From Mesostigma viride (Eukaryota; Streptophyta; Mesostigmatophyceae; Mesostigmatales; Mesostigmataceae): 27,406 nt of DNA. Below the pieces are notes generated by a model. The model ran no database searches. It worked only from the letters and a program-made list of their open reading frames with translations, and was not told where the DNA came from. Made by a program: the position numbers and the translations under genes. Location of the stretch: positions 1 to 27,406 of the forward strand of contig RPFO01001014.1 in NCBI GenBank assembly GCA_009746045.1. Reading direction: 5' to 3'. Of this stretch, positions 1 through 9,400 are shown in pieces; within the stretch, counting starts at the first letter, position 1; each line of letters starts with the position of its first letter.

Positions 1-420
1 TCATCATTGGCGGGCTCGGCGGGGCGCGCGCCGCGCCGCCTCAGGTTTAAGATCTTCTCAGGTTTAAGATCGTCAACCCTGGATTTGATTTTAGGTTTAA
101 GATCGCAGCCCTGGTTGGCCGGACCCAATCTTAAACGTGGGGGGGGGTGTACCAGTATGACATAAGGCCCTAATCAGTGCTAACAGGGCCCTAATTGAAC
201 GCGTTCTCAATCTGGCGCGACGCGACGCGGCGCGGCGCGGCAAGCGCGGCGCTCCACTTCATCTAGCTGCGCCGCGGCCTGCAGCCAGAAACAGGTGTAG
301 CGCCTTCCGGTTTTCATACTTTACGGGGTAATTGAAGTATTATTTTAGCACTTTTCGGGGGGTCATTCGAAAAGATTAATTCGCAATGTGATTTCAGCCA
401 CTACGGTACTTGTCCACGGC
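1..420. other. left flank, no gene
   Basis: No coding sequence is supported. The stretch holds three direct copies of AGGTTTAAGATC (near 43-54, 60-71 and 93-104) and one inverted, shortened copy near 127-136. A run of nine G at 139-147 is followed by TGTACC, which resembles a polypurine tract next to an LTR start, but no matching LTR end or coding region is visible. Positions about 214-285 are low-complexity GC-rich DNA (repeated GCGACGCG and GGCGC). The last bases, GTGG at 421-424, are the left target-site copy of the outer element. Confidence 0.5.
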
Positions 421-424
421 GTGG
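421..424. repeat. target-site duplication of outer element, left copy
   Basis: GTGG directly precedes the TGTC end of the outer element and matches GTGG at 22767-22770 directly after its GACA end. Four bases is short and could match by chance, but the agreement with TG...CA ends on both sides supports it. Confidence 0.5.
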
Positions 425-1560
425 TGTCACGGACGCGCGCTATGTCATCCGGGCGCCCACTATGCACAAGACCGGTGACGTGCGCAAGGAATTTGTCTTC
501 TACGCATTTTCGACAAAGGCTAGTGACCGGGGGGGACACTAGCACTTGCAGCATAAGAGCGGACGAAAGTGTACGTGCACGCGCGCCGGGCCAGGCACAG
601 CTGGGCGCGCAGCACTGACTTGAGCGGACGGCAGCACAAGTGTGCAGCGTCGAGAGGATCATACGCGTGTTAGTGGACAGCTGGAGCTGAAGCTGTACTG
701 CTGGACTTCAACAGCGCCGAGGCTATTGACAGGCCAGGTGTCTTTGTGGTGTAGAATAGCGGGTCAACGTTATGAGGACTGGACAGAAAATGGAAAAGGA
801 CAATTTGCGGTGCGGAGCCAGATCGCTGGAATGAATGCGAAATCGCTGGCAGCCCTAAAAAGGGATTTCTTCTAGAAAGGAACGATTAGACGCAATGTTT
901 GCTGGGCCACTCACACGCAAGGTGTGAGCGTGCAGATTGTCTGAAGGATATTATGCTTCGACCTTGCTGGACGTGACTCAATGTCGGACATTCCCAGGGA
1001 CAGAAATGCCGGAGCCTCTAGGAGATGAGATCGGCAACAGGGTAGCAATTTAGATTTGTCGGGATGCCTTCCTGCTTTTGTTGGCATGTGTGGTAGAAAG
1101 CCAGGACGGCAACTGGAATGCGGTTTCTATTCGCATGGTTCAGGCAGCAAGATAGTTTTGGCATTCCTGGCTGGACTGACAAGTGTGGCGTGTGTCATGC
1201 GTGTGGCATGACGAATGGTTTGGTTCATAGTCGAAGAGGACTCTCACGCAGCGTGTAGTCTCTTCGAGTCTCTCGTTAGTGGCCTTCGTGTTTCTCCCTT
1301 TCCTTGGGAGCAAGGCCGGTAGCATGTCATGGAGCGCTGCCTAACTGCGGGCTCGTGAGCATGGAGTGCATCGACATTGAGACTATCAACGTGTTGTAAT
1401 TGTATAAACTTTCTCAATAAACTCCGCATGTGCGGCTTCATCATCAGACTGTGCAAAGTATGTGTTTTGAAAGCATTATTCTATAGCAGGGGAGGCAATA
1501 AGGTGGTTATCAGGCACGAGGGACAGTTCCTTGTCCTCGGCTGAGAGCCCTCCTTTCTTT
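425..1560 (+). repeat. terminal repeat A, left copy of outer element
   Basis: About 1136 bp, directly repeated at 21503-22625. It begins TGTCACGG, a typical start for gypsy-family LTRs. It contains a polyadenylation-type AATAAA at 1416-1421 followed by a small palindrome (CCGCATGTGCGG), and a hairpin at 910-928 (CTCACAC/GTGTGAG). Short open frames inside it are not conserved in the other copy and are not genes. Similarity to the right copy stops near 1560, and the sequence that follows is unrelated to what follows the right copy. It differs from the right copy by about twenty mostly single-base indels plus some substitutions, and is 13 bp longer. Confidence 0.75.
1416..1421 (+). promoter_or_regulatory. 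AATAAA polyadenylation-type signal in repeat A (left)
   Basis: AATAAA is followed within a few bases by the palindrome CCGCATGTGCGG. It is conserved at 22482-22487 in the right copy, which suggests that repeat A carries the 3' end-forming region of the element transcript. Confidence 0.45.
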
Positions 1561-1886
1561 ACTCGAAGAGACTACCCGGTAGTCTGCTTCCTTCTGTTCG
1601 AAGCCAAGACGTTGGCTTTAGTGTTTATCAACCATCAGCAGTACAGGGAACGGCCTGGCTGACAGTTTGTAAAGGAAGTGTCTTGAGACAGATTTTAAGA
1701 AAATAGAACTAGCCAGAATTTGCTGGCTCTTGTCTTTTTCTGGCAGGCTAGTCGAGTCGTTATCCTTGACGCCTGTTATAAAGCCTTTGGTTGTTGCTTC
1801 TTCTCAGCGAAACCTAGGCTTGTTGGTTCTTGTTTTGCCCATCGGTCAGCTGGTGCATGCCACTGACGCGAGCTCAGACTCGAGCC
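1561..1886 (+). other. 5' leader of outer element
   Basis: This 326-bp stretch lies between the left repeat A and the gag start codon. It holds a perfect 8-bp-stem palindrome at 1569-1585 (AGACTACC C GGTAGTCT) immediately after the repeat boundary. A second stem-loop lies at 1711-1728 (AGCCAG/CTGGCT). No convincing tRNA primer-binding site directly follows repeat A, which is expected if the element does not use a conventional LTR layout. Short open frames here have no recognisable product. Confidence 0.5.
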
Positions 1887-1901
1887 ATGGCGGATGCAAA
1901 T
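1887..1901 (+). CDS. gag: outer Gag, first five codons (split by nested insertion)
   Basis: ATG at 1887 sits in a good Kozak-like context (GCCATGG) and reads Met-Ala-Asp-Ala-Asn before the inner element begins at 1902. The frame resumes at 13537, just after the right CAAAT copy, in the same phase as the long gag ORF. This places the true gag start here and not at the GTG at 13600. The insertion therefore falls exactly between codons 5 and 6. The interpretation follows from the target duplication and frame agreement seen in the sequence. Confidence 0.75.
1897..1901. repeat. target-site duplication of inner element, left copy
   Basis: CAAAT immediately precedes the TG end of the left LTR and is repeated exactly at 13532-13536 immediately after the CA end of the right LTR. 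Five bases is the usual duplication length for Ty3/gypsy integrases. Confidence 0.93.
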
Positions 1902-2488
1902 TGTTACGTCCCTGCCCAGACACACACCTAGCCTGAGCTACGTAGCGAAAGACCCTTCTCGCCGGAATTAGGAATAATTCAAGATAGCCTAAAGTAGGTT
2001 GCGCTTCACGACGTGAGTCGTGAGATATCTGGCATCACGGCTTAATGCCAAGCTAATTAGTTCACACTTATATTGGCTAGCAATACCAATTACAAATGGA
2101 TAATTGCCCCGGGCTCAATGTGTAGGCGTATTCGCACTTATCATTCATTAAACCAAGAGGACGAGACTCTCGTCCTCGGACCAATTTAACCTAGGTTGGT
2201 TGCGGCGCAGATACACACCAATTTCCCTAGAACAATCCGAGTCACTCATTCCACGTAGGATCCGGGCCGACATCGACCCTCAACTATAGGATCCACGCCT
2301 AGAACAACTGACAGACTCAGAACCGGCGCGGCGCCACAGCACCGGCCCCTAGAAGAACAACCTAGGACCAAAATAACTAGTCCAATTCACACAATAGCCA
2401 AGGTCCGTAAAACCCAAGTCCAATAGACTAAACGGCCTTAGTAATTTATTCCATTGTTACGTCCGGCCAAAAGGGCAGGGACGTAACA
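1902..2488 (-). repeat. 3' LTR of inner element
   Basis: 587 bp. On the plus strand it starts TGTTACGTCCCTGCCC and ends GGGCAGGGACGTAACA, a perfect 16-bp terminal inverted repeat. It is nearly identical to 12947-13531. The clearest difference is one extra CA dinucleotide near 1920-1928. In element sense it is the downstream LTR because the polypurine tract abuts it at 2489. Confidence 0.95.
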
Positions 2489-2500
2489 CTCCTCCCCCCC
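2489..2500 (-). other. polypurine tract of inner element
   Basis: In element sense the tract reads GGGGGGGAGGAG and abuts the TG of the 3' LTR directly. It is the expected plus-strand primer for reverse transcription. Confidence 0.85.
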
Positions 2501-2709
2501 ATGGGGGTCGGTAGTCCCTACCGTACAAGGTAAATTTGGAAAAACAACGCTACTATAAGAGTACTATGTCCCAACCTCGGTTCACCCACAGGTTAGTAAT
2601 GCCAGTTCCTCTAGAAGTTGATACACAGGCCCAACTCTGACGTAGTAGTAAGACTCCAATGGTGACTGGATCAATCCGCTATCCGTCACGAAAAACTATT
2701 CTAACCACT

Positions 2710-5259
2710 TTAGCGTCCGCCGCTAGTGGCACGTCGCTGCACCAGGACTTCAGTGAGGGCCCTACGCCCCGCGTGGGTCATCTGTGAAATCATCATCCCA
2801 GGGTGCGAACACAGGTCAATCTCAAAAGCCACCTGGTAGGGGGACACCTTCTGCCGACCCAGCCGGGACAGCTCCAGCCACGACCCTCGGGGCCACAGAG
2901 ACAGGAACCCAGCGAGGTACTGGGGATGGGTGAACATGAGCGTCAACGCCGACCGATCCACCACCCCACACCGGTGCTCGCGAACAAAGGCCACCCCCAT
3001 CAGGAAAACCTCCATACGCACGTGATCATCGTTGATCGACACCGACCGGGCCCCTACAATATCGGGCGCCACCAGATTAAGAAAGGCACTCCCCTCCGCT
3101 GGAGCCACCTTGGGAGGCGTCACCACGTGCTTCACCCCATCGACCTGATAGCGCCAATCCCACCAGTCCTCGGACCCGAATCGCACAACATGCCCCACCG
3201 CGGCGGGGAAACGAGGGTCGTCGGGTTGCGGCAGGGGCAGAGGAACCTGGGGCAGAAAGGTGATCTCTACCTGTTCCCAGTAAGCCCCGCGATCCACAGC
3301 GAACCAAGGACCCGCGCGAAACACCAGGGGAGCAGGTAAGTGCGTACCCGGGGGAACCTGAAAAGCCGGAGGCCCCTCGAATGTCACACAAAGCTTCTCC
3401 GTGCGAGGTCCTGGCCCACCATGTCGCACCACTCTGCCCGGTACCGGCCGTATGAAGTCTCCCAATGACCACTCCTCGTGAGATGACCCAGGAGCTCTGG
3501 AGGCCGCATCATAGCCCACTGAAGTGGCAGCAGAATGATCACCTTGACGACCGTGCTGGACCATCAGACGCTGTATCAGGTCCTGTCCGGATTGTACCGC
3601 AGCTACGAGCGCTTCCAAGCGCATCACGGGCTCCGCTGGTACCAGAATGTCCGTACCGCTGGGGCCCTCCGCAGCCCGAGGTCGCGTCTCTGCCATGGTG
3701 GGTAGGCGCGGATCCTCCGCGGAAGGGTGCGAGTGTCGACCCGACGAAGTGGGACGGAGGTGTCCCTCCGCCGGACGTGGCATGGATGAGCCGGCTGGTG
3801 CAGGCCGGGGACGTGGATCCAGGGAGACCAAGAAGGTAGGCTCCGGTGGTTCCAAGGAGACAAGGAAGGTAGGCTCCTCCTGACCCGCATCCGTCGGAGG
3901 ATCTAAGGGGGCCACAACCGGGGGCTCGCCCCCGGCCGGCTGTTCTGTCCTAACCGGAGCAGCTCCCGTCGTGTCCGACCGCGGTCGCCGAGCCTCTCGC
4001 TCCAGTTCCACCGCCGACCCCCACGTGCGCTCCCAGTGCCGATCCGCCGGGCGACGAGGTGGTGGTGACGCTCGGCGAGCAGGGCGTACCTCCGTTCCCG
4101 AGTCCGAACGGGAACGCGAGCGCGATGACGGTGAGGGCGAGCGCCGACGTGCAGGCCGGTCTGGAGCACGCCGAGAGTCTGGTTGACTGCCTCCGCCCCA
4201 ACCCGTGGACCGCGGGCGAGACCCTCGCCCAGAGGGGCGCCCCCAGCCCATTGCCGGCGGTGGCGCCTCGAAACGCGTCACAGGACGATGTCCTGCGCCG
4301 CCCTCCAAGGAGCCCCCAGAAGGTGGATCCCTTGAAGGGGGACGAGGAAGGGACGGGGAGGGTAGTCATCAGAGTCGGAGTCGTCACCCTCGCTCCCATC
4401 ATCCTGGTCCTCGTCGTCCATCGCCACGATGCGATCCAGAGCCTGCCGTAACGAGTACTGGCCCGCGCGCATACACTTCTCGCCCCGCACCGCCCCTTCC
4501 AACGGGAGGTATCGAGGAAAGTAGTTCTCCAGATGCTTCCGCACCTCGGGCGGAATCAGGAGGAGCAACAGCCGTGGAAATACCAGACCTGCATCCAGCG
4601 TGTTCACGCACGCATGACACAGGCACTCCCGCTCATGGGTTTCCCAGTCGATACCGACCACCACGCCGTCGCGCTCGGCAGTGCGGGTCTCGATCTTGAA
4701 CCCCACATTCCTGCGCACGAACCATCGAAAATCCTCCAGCTTAGCGGGGCCGACATGCGCCAAAATGGAATCAGCGCGGGCATCCGACGGCATCTGGTTC
4801 CGGCGCCGACGACGCCGCTCCATCAAGTCACCCTCCCGACCATAGTCGCGCACGAACATCGGGGGTTAAAGGTCTCCTCATTCAGCTCCTTCACTAGCTG
4901 CAGCGCGCGCGCGTCCGGGCTCCGGGTCTGGACGACGTCTCGTGCCGACCACCCCCTCCCGAGCCCCCGGCCCTTGAAGCACCCCTTCGGACTGCAGGCT
5001 CTCCGCGAGCTGTCTGCATCCTGTCAACCTGTTCTGGTAGAGGGACCTCCGGGTAATCTGTCGTATCCATATCCACCAGATCTTCCTCACTCGACTCCCC
5101 GTCTACTACCCGGATTCCCGCCTCTACAGCCTCCGCGGCGCTGGCAGAAGTCTGGCCTCTGGGAAGCGCCTCCGCGGCGTCTCCCTGCACGGCCCACACA
5201 CCAAAAGCCAAGGCGTTAGTTGGCGTGTACCTAGTACCCGGCGCACACCTCACTCTCAC
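2710..5259 (-). CDS. inner element third ORF, unknown function
   Basis: A large coding region of about 840 codons lies between the integrase stop (5288) and the 3' LTR. It is read in three successive frame segments: about 5259-4955, then 4955-4863, then a 193-residue segment starting at ATG 4859 and a 532-residue segment ending at 2710. Each change has the sign of one missing base, and the likely sites are G or C runs near 4955, 4863 and 4338. The middle part has arginine-rich and acidic stretches (an RRRRRR run, then a DDEDQDD-type patch) and a CLCHAC cysteine cluster. It is followed by an RS-rich segment and a duplicated EPTFLVSL motif. The C-terminal third is rich in Trp, Pro and Phe and looks globular. 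There is no signal peptide and no credible membrane anchor, so an envelope-type protein is unlikely. The open frame begins without an ATG and reaches back into the end of pol, so it may be expressed by frameshift or from an internal ATG. I do not recognise the family. Confidence 0.7.
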
Positions 5260-5287
5260 CCTACACCGTACACCGTTATACCGCCTA

Positions 5288-6115
5288 TTAATGCAACTGG
5301 TGTGTCTTCTTGTATGCTTCCAATAAGCGGGCGCAACCCGCTAACTCAGTAGGGGTGCGCCAGGAGTCCTCCGACTCATGCTGCGCGAATCGCCATCGCA
5401 CGCGGTACTGTCGCTGGGTCCCCCGCCCTCGCTTGACATCTCGGTGTCCCACGATCGCAGCCACCTCATCCTCCTGTTCCCCTGTGTCTGGATTGAACTC
5501 CAACGGGGCCGGGGGATTGACCCTACCCTGAATGGTGTTCTGGTGGTACAACTTGAGCTGGTCACGATGGAAACGGTTGGATGTGAGGTTCCATGACACC
5601 GGGACGTCCACCTGGAACATGACGTCGTCAAACTTGGAGAGCACCTTGTAGGGGCCCAGGAACATGGGACGAAGCTTAGTCTTCAGCTCCTTCTCCACCT
5701 TGTGTGAGAATCGTCCGATCTGTGGGCCCTCCACCAGGACCCAATCGCCCACCTCAATGGACGGCGCCCGGTTATCCCGCTTGCCGGCTGTCCTCTCCAG
5801 ATACCGTTCGGTCGCGGCGCGGTAACCCTGGACGGCACTGTTATGAGCCTGGTGCATCCGCTGCAGCAAGCGATCAACCCCCTGGCGTGTGTCCAGCTTG
5901 ACCTGACCCTCTCCCCGTTCAGGGCTCATAAGCAGGTCGGGAGGCGTGAGAGGGTGCCTGCCAGAGTTGAGGAAAAAGGGGGTAAATCCGTGGGCGGCCT
6001 GGGGAGCATTGTTCAGGGAGAACTCCACCAAGCCCAGAAGTTCCTCCCAATTGCTGCCCACCGCGTCGGTGTAGTGTCGCATGGTCTCTTGCACTGTACG
6101 GTTCAGCCGCTCCAC
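5288..6115 (-). CDS. pol: inner pol, integrase C-terminal part and chromodomain
   Basis: This 275-codon segment continues the integrase after a frame break near 6115. The catalytic glutamate is at 6110-6112 (in VERLNRT), 35 residues after the second aspartate in the upstream segment, so the triad is DD35E. Next come the conserved GFTPFFLNSGRHP-type region and the GDWVLV SH3-like C-terminal domain (about residues 121-190). The last 55 residues (about 5300-5464) form a chromodomain, with the pattern I-V-G-H-R, then Y-R-V-R-W, then SEDSW and a closing helix. In chromoviruses this module directs integration by binding histone tails. It ends with TAA at 5288-5290. Confidence 0.9.
   Translation of the reverse strand: MERLNRTVQETMRHYTDAVGSNWEELLGLVEFSLNNAPQAAHGFTPFFLNSGRHPLTPPDLLMSPERGEGQVKLDTRQGVDRLLQRMHQAHNSAVQGYRAATERYLERTAGKRDNRAPSIEVGDWVLVEGPQIGRFSHKVEKELKTKLRPMFLGPYKVLSKFDDVMFQVDVPVSWNLTSNRFHRDQLKLYHQNTIQGRVNPPAPLEFNPDTGEQEDEVAAIVGHRDVKRGRGTQRQYRVRWRFAQHESEDSWRTPTELAGCARLLEAYKKTHQLH
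5300..5464 (-). other. chromodomain at integrase C-terminus
   Basis: The segment has the three-strand-plus-helix pattern of chromodomains: a beta strand with VGHRDVKRG, a second strand YRVRWRF, an acidic loop leading to SEDSWRTPTEL, and a terminal helix containing LLEAYKK. Of the aromatic cage positions, Tyr and Trp are visible. The first cage residue is uncertain, so it may be a group that binds weakly. It defines the element as a chromovirus. Confidence 0.85.
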
Positions 6116-7473
6116 CAGATGGACGACGAACTGTGGTAGGCCGTACCCAGCGACACCTTGGTGCCCAACCGCTCGAAGAACTCCTGCCAGAATTTGGCCG
6201 TGAAGAGCTTGTCGCGATCAGAGATGAACTGTCGGCTGAGCCCATGGAATCGGAACACGTGCGTCAGGTATATCTTGGCGCACTCCTCCGCAGTGAGGTC
6301 GGCCGGACACGGGGCCAAGTGACACATGCGCGTCAGGCGGTCCACGAACACCAGGACCATGCTGTTGCCGCTCTTCGTCTTCTTGAACGGGCCGATGAAG
6401 TCCATCATGATAGAGTCCCAAGGACCCATCGGATCAGGTAACGTCTTGGGGACGGCTTGCGAGCCCGTGTTCCTGGACTTCATGATCTGGCACGAGGGGC
6501 ACTGGCGCACATATGTCTCAATATACTCCTTCATCCCTGGCCAGTAGAAATGTTTGCGGGCCCGAGGATAAAGACGGTGGCTTCCTTGATGTCCGCCTAG
6601 AAACGAATCGTGGAGCTCGTGCAGCAAGGCGGCCCTACAAAGCTCCGGGACATACAGCCGCCATTCCTCCGGCTGGACACTCACGAACAGGCGTCCCTCC
6701 TGGAACTTGCAAGGGTAGGCACCCATCTGCTGGGGATGCGCCCGGATGGCTTCAAGCGCCGCTTCCTCCGTGACCGTGAAACGACTGATCATCGTCTCCA
6801 GTTCCGACGTGACTGTGAACGCGTCCGCGGCCGGGTCTGTCTCCGCACTCGCCTGGTTGACGAATTCGGAGAAGACTGTGGGCGGGCCGATCGGCTGAAG
6901 CTGAAAAATTCCCTGGGGCGGCACCACATGGCTAAGGGGCATGCGCATATGCGATCCCTCCCCCTCCCCGGGGGCGTCCACGTCCTCGTGGGCACTCGTC
7001 TCCTCCAAGAGAGGTGACAAGTCATCACTGGTGGTGTGTCCCAGATGAAACAGGTGGCGGGCCCGGGGAGACCGTGGCTCCGCGCCGTAGGCGGTCCCCG
7101 GGGCGGCCACTGGTACGCAAGTGGTATGAAGCACATCCATGTCCTCGTAGAACCAATAGTCCGCCCGTCGCGAGAGGGCGTCTGGCACCACGTTGTCCGC
7201 GCCCTTGACGTATTGGATCTTGAATGGCGCAAACTGTGACAAGTACTCCATCCACCGCGCTTGACGGGGCGTCAGGTTGGGCTGCACCAGAAGGTGGGTG
7301 AGCGGCCGGTGGTCGGTGTGGATCACCAGGCGGTGGGGGTCGAGATCCCCCTGCTCACTAATGGCCACCGAAAACTGGGCCCCCAGAAGATGGTGACGCC
7401 ACGTGTGGCAGCTGTAGACTACTGCCAGAAGCTCCTGCTGATGCACTGGGTAATTCCGCTCCGCCGGAATCAT
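6103..7473 (-). CDS. pol: inner pol, RNase H C-terminal part and integrase core
   Basis: 456 codons. Residues 1-105 complete RNase H (HQQELLAVVY with the Glu, HTDHRPL with an Asp, and a final Asp in PDALSRR). A linker of about 175 residues, rich in acidic and proline residues, follows. The integrase zinc finger is H2C2 (His288, His295, Cys325, Cys328). The catalytic core has Asp358 in MMDFIGPF (nt 6400-6402) and Asp419 in ISDRDKLF (nt 6217-6219). The third catalytic residue lies in the next frame segment, because the frame breaks just after TAYH near 6115. The upstream join is a break near 7525, in a G6 run of the RNase H start. Confidence 0.9.
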   Translation of the reverse strand: MIPAERNYPVHQQELLAVVYSCHTWRHHLLGAQFSVAISEQGDLDPHRLVIHTDHRPLTHLLVQPNLTPRQARWMEYLSQFAPFKIQYVKGADNVVPDALSRRADYWFYEDMDVLHTTCVPVAAPGTAYGAEPRSPRARHLFHLGHTTSDDLSPLLEETSAHEDVDAPGEGEGSHMRMPLSHVVPPQGIFQLQPIGPPTVFSEFVNQASAETDPAADAFTVTSELETMISRFTVTEEAALEAIRAHPQQMGAYPCKFQEGRLFVSVQPEEWRLYVPELCRAALLHELHDSFLGGHQGSHRLYPRARKHFYWPGMKEYIETYVRQCPSCQIMKSRNTGSQAVPKTLPDPMGPWDSIMMDFIGPFKKTKSGNSMVLVFVDRLTRMCHLAPCPADLTAEECAKIYLTHVFRFHGLSRQFISDRDKLFTAKFWQEFFERLGTKVSLGTAYHSSSSIWWSG

Positions 7474-9400
7474 TGTGCGTGAGATATACTCGATGGGCTG
7501 AAGACCCTTGCCTTGGTCCTGCAGGAGGACCCCCCGATGGCCACCTTGCTGGCATCCGTAGCCACAACGAAAGGAAGGGCCGGGTCCGGCAGGATAAGGA
7601 CTGGTGCTGTGGTGAGGTGCCGCTTAAGCGCCTCAAACGCCTGTTGGCACTGCTCAGCCCAGAGGAACGGGGTACCCTTCTTGAGAAGAGCGTTGATCGG
7701 GGCGGCGATGGTGGCAAACCGTGGGATGAACCGTCGGTAGTAAGAAGCCAAGCCCAGGAAGCTGCGCACCCCCTTCACGTCCGTAGGGACAGGCCATTGC
7801 TGGACGGACTCGATCTTCTCCGGGTCGGTCGCGATGCCGTCGGCGGACAGGGTATGGCCCAGAAACGGCACGCAGCGGCCGGCGCGCACCTTGGCTTTCC
7901 GCGCCGAAAGGTGCTCATCCTCCATGATCTGAAGCACGGCGTCCACATCCTCTAGGTGCTCCTCGAACGTCTTGGAGTACACCAGGATGTCGTCCAGATA
8001 CGCCAGCGCGCACGTGCGCTTGTAGGTCCAGGGCGGGCGTGCCCCCTTCTGCGGGTCCGCCAGGTCCTGGGAGACCTGTGGCAAGTGGGCTGTACCCATC
8101 ACCGGACGGAGGATATCATTCATCAGCATCTGGAAGGACGCCGGCGAATTGCACAGCCCCATTGCCGCCACCCGAAACTGATAATGCCCGAAGGGCGTAG
8201 CGAACGCGGTCTTGTGGCAGTCTTCTGGCGCGATGCGCAGCTGCCAAAACCCGTCCGCACAGTCAATGACGGTGAAACACGTGGCCCCCTGGACACGGTT
8301 GAAGATGTCGTCGATCCGCGGTAGAGGATACCGGGACTTGACGGTGATGGCGTTCAGCTTCCGGTAATCCGTCACCAGACGCCACTTGCCTCCTGGCTTG
8401 GGAACGAGCAGCACGCCCGCTGAGAAGGGGCTGTTGCTGGGTTCAATGAGCCCAGCGTCAAGCAGTGAAATGAGGATCTTCTTGAGCTCCACCAGCTCGA
8501 CTGGGCCCATGCGATACATGGGAGACACAGTAGGCCCAGAACCCTCCTGGAGCTGGACACGGTGCAACACCGATCGATTGGGAGGGAACTGAGGGGTACG
8601 ATCCGCAAAAAGGGTAGTGCGCTTCTCCAGGACGGCATTGAACCGCGCCAGCTCATCCGGTGTGAATCCGGCACCGATCTCGTTAAGCAGAGCCTGAGTG
8701 CTATCCAGGTCTATGCGATACATCGCGTACTCCTTGCCCTTCCGAAGCTGGCGCGCCAGCGTCTTGCTGCTCATCAGGATCTGGGATGCTGGTCGAGGCC
8801 CGTCCGCCGAGCGCTCGTGTGTAATGTTATGGACCTCCGCGGCCTGTGCCCTATACTCGCTGTCAGGGCACCAGAATGAACCATCCGGAAACCAAACTAC
8901 CCGCCGGCGCACACTGATGTCCACATCCTGCTTGTCCAGCCAGTCCACGCCAATGATGATGTCGGCAGCGCCCAGCGGCGCAATAGTCGCCACCAGGTCG
9001 ACCGGCGTGCCCTGCAGCACACCCTTGATGTCTGCTAGGCCCGGCGATTGGTGTCGCCGACCGTCTGAGTAGGTGACATAGACTGCCGTGGTGTGAGGCC
9101 GGGGTACCAGGCCCAGCCGACGCACCAGGGCCTCGTTGATGAAGGACGTGGAGGCGCCGGTGTCCACCAGGAACTTCACGTCCATGATCGTTTTCTCCTT
9201 CAAATACGGATCAAGGACGGTGGGAGGGACCAACAACCCCCCACTGAAAAGAAACAGATGCCGCGAATCTCCCTGAGATGTACGCGCCGCCGGTTGGGAG
9301 GGCGCGTCTGCGGCCACGTTGTTAACATCTACCTCTACTCTAGTTGACTCCGCGTCGGGGCTACCATCTGATTTTTCTATCCTATCCCCTACCCCGGGAC
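7470..9400 (-). CDS. pol: inner pol, protease, reverse transcriptase and start of RNase H
   Basis: This segment belongs to an 872-codon open frame beginning at 10088. Aspartic protease: LVDTGAS at 9153-9164 with the later IIIGVDWL flap-side motif. Reverse transcriptase: LLVPKPGGKWRLVTDYR, then ADGFWQLRI, then AAMGLCNSPASFQ, and the catalytic YLDD at 7989-8000, followed by FLGHTLS and FLGLASYYRRFI. RNase H starts at VVATDASK and the frame then breaks in a G6 run near 7525, ending spuriously at 7470. An unusual insert of about 20 residues separates LMNDILRPVMG from YLDD. The order PR-RT-RH-IN is Ty3/gypsy-type. Confidence 0.92.

Noticed and set aside
642-875. 77-codon ORF in repeat A (and its longer counterpart at 21719-22045)
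   Set aside because: The frame differs between the two copies through indels and no domain is visible.
425-1560. Repeat A as an ordinary 5' LTR
   Set aside because: The right end does not match: B1 and B2 enclose the right copy, B is missing on the left, and no primer-binding site follows the left copy.
2710-4308. Envelope gene
   Set aside because: The position would fit, but there is no signal peptide, no membrane anchor and no ectodomain-like Cys or glycosylation pattern.
3465-4700. Several plus-strand open frames of 70-164 codons
   Set aside because: They are antisense to the third ORF of the inner element, in GC-rich codons that keep opposite frames open. No domains are visible.
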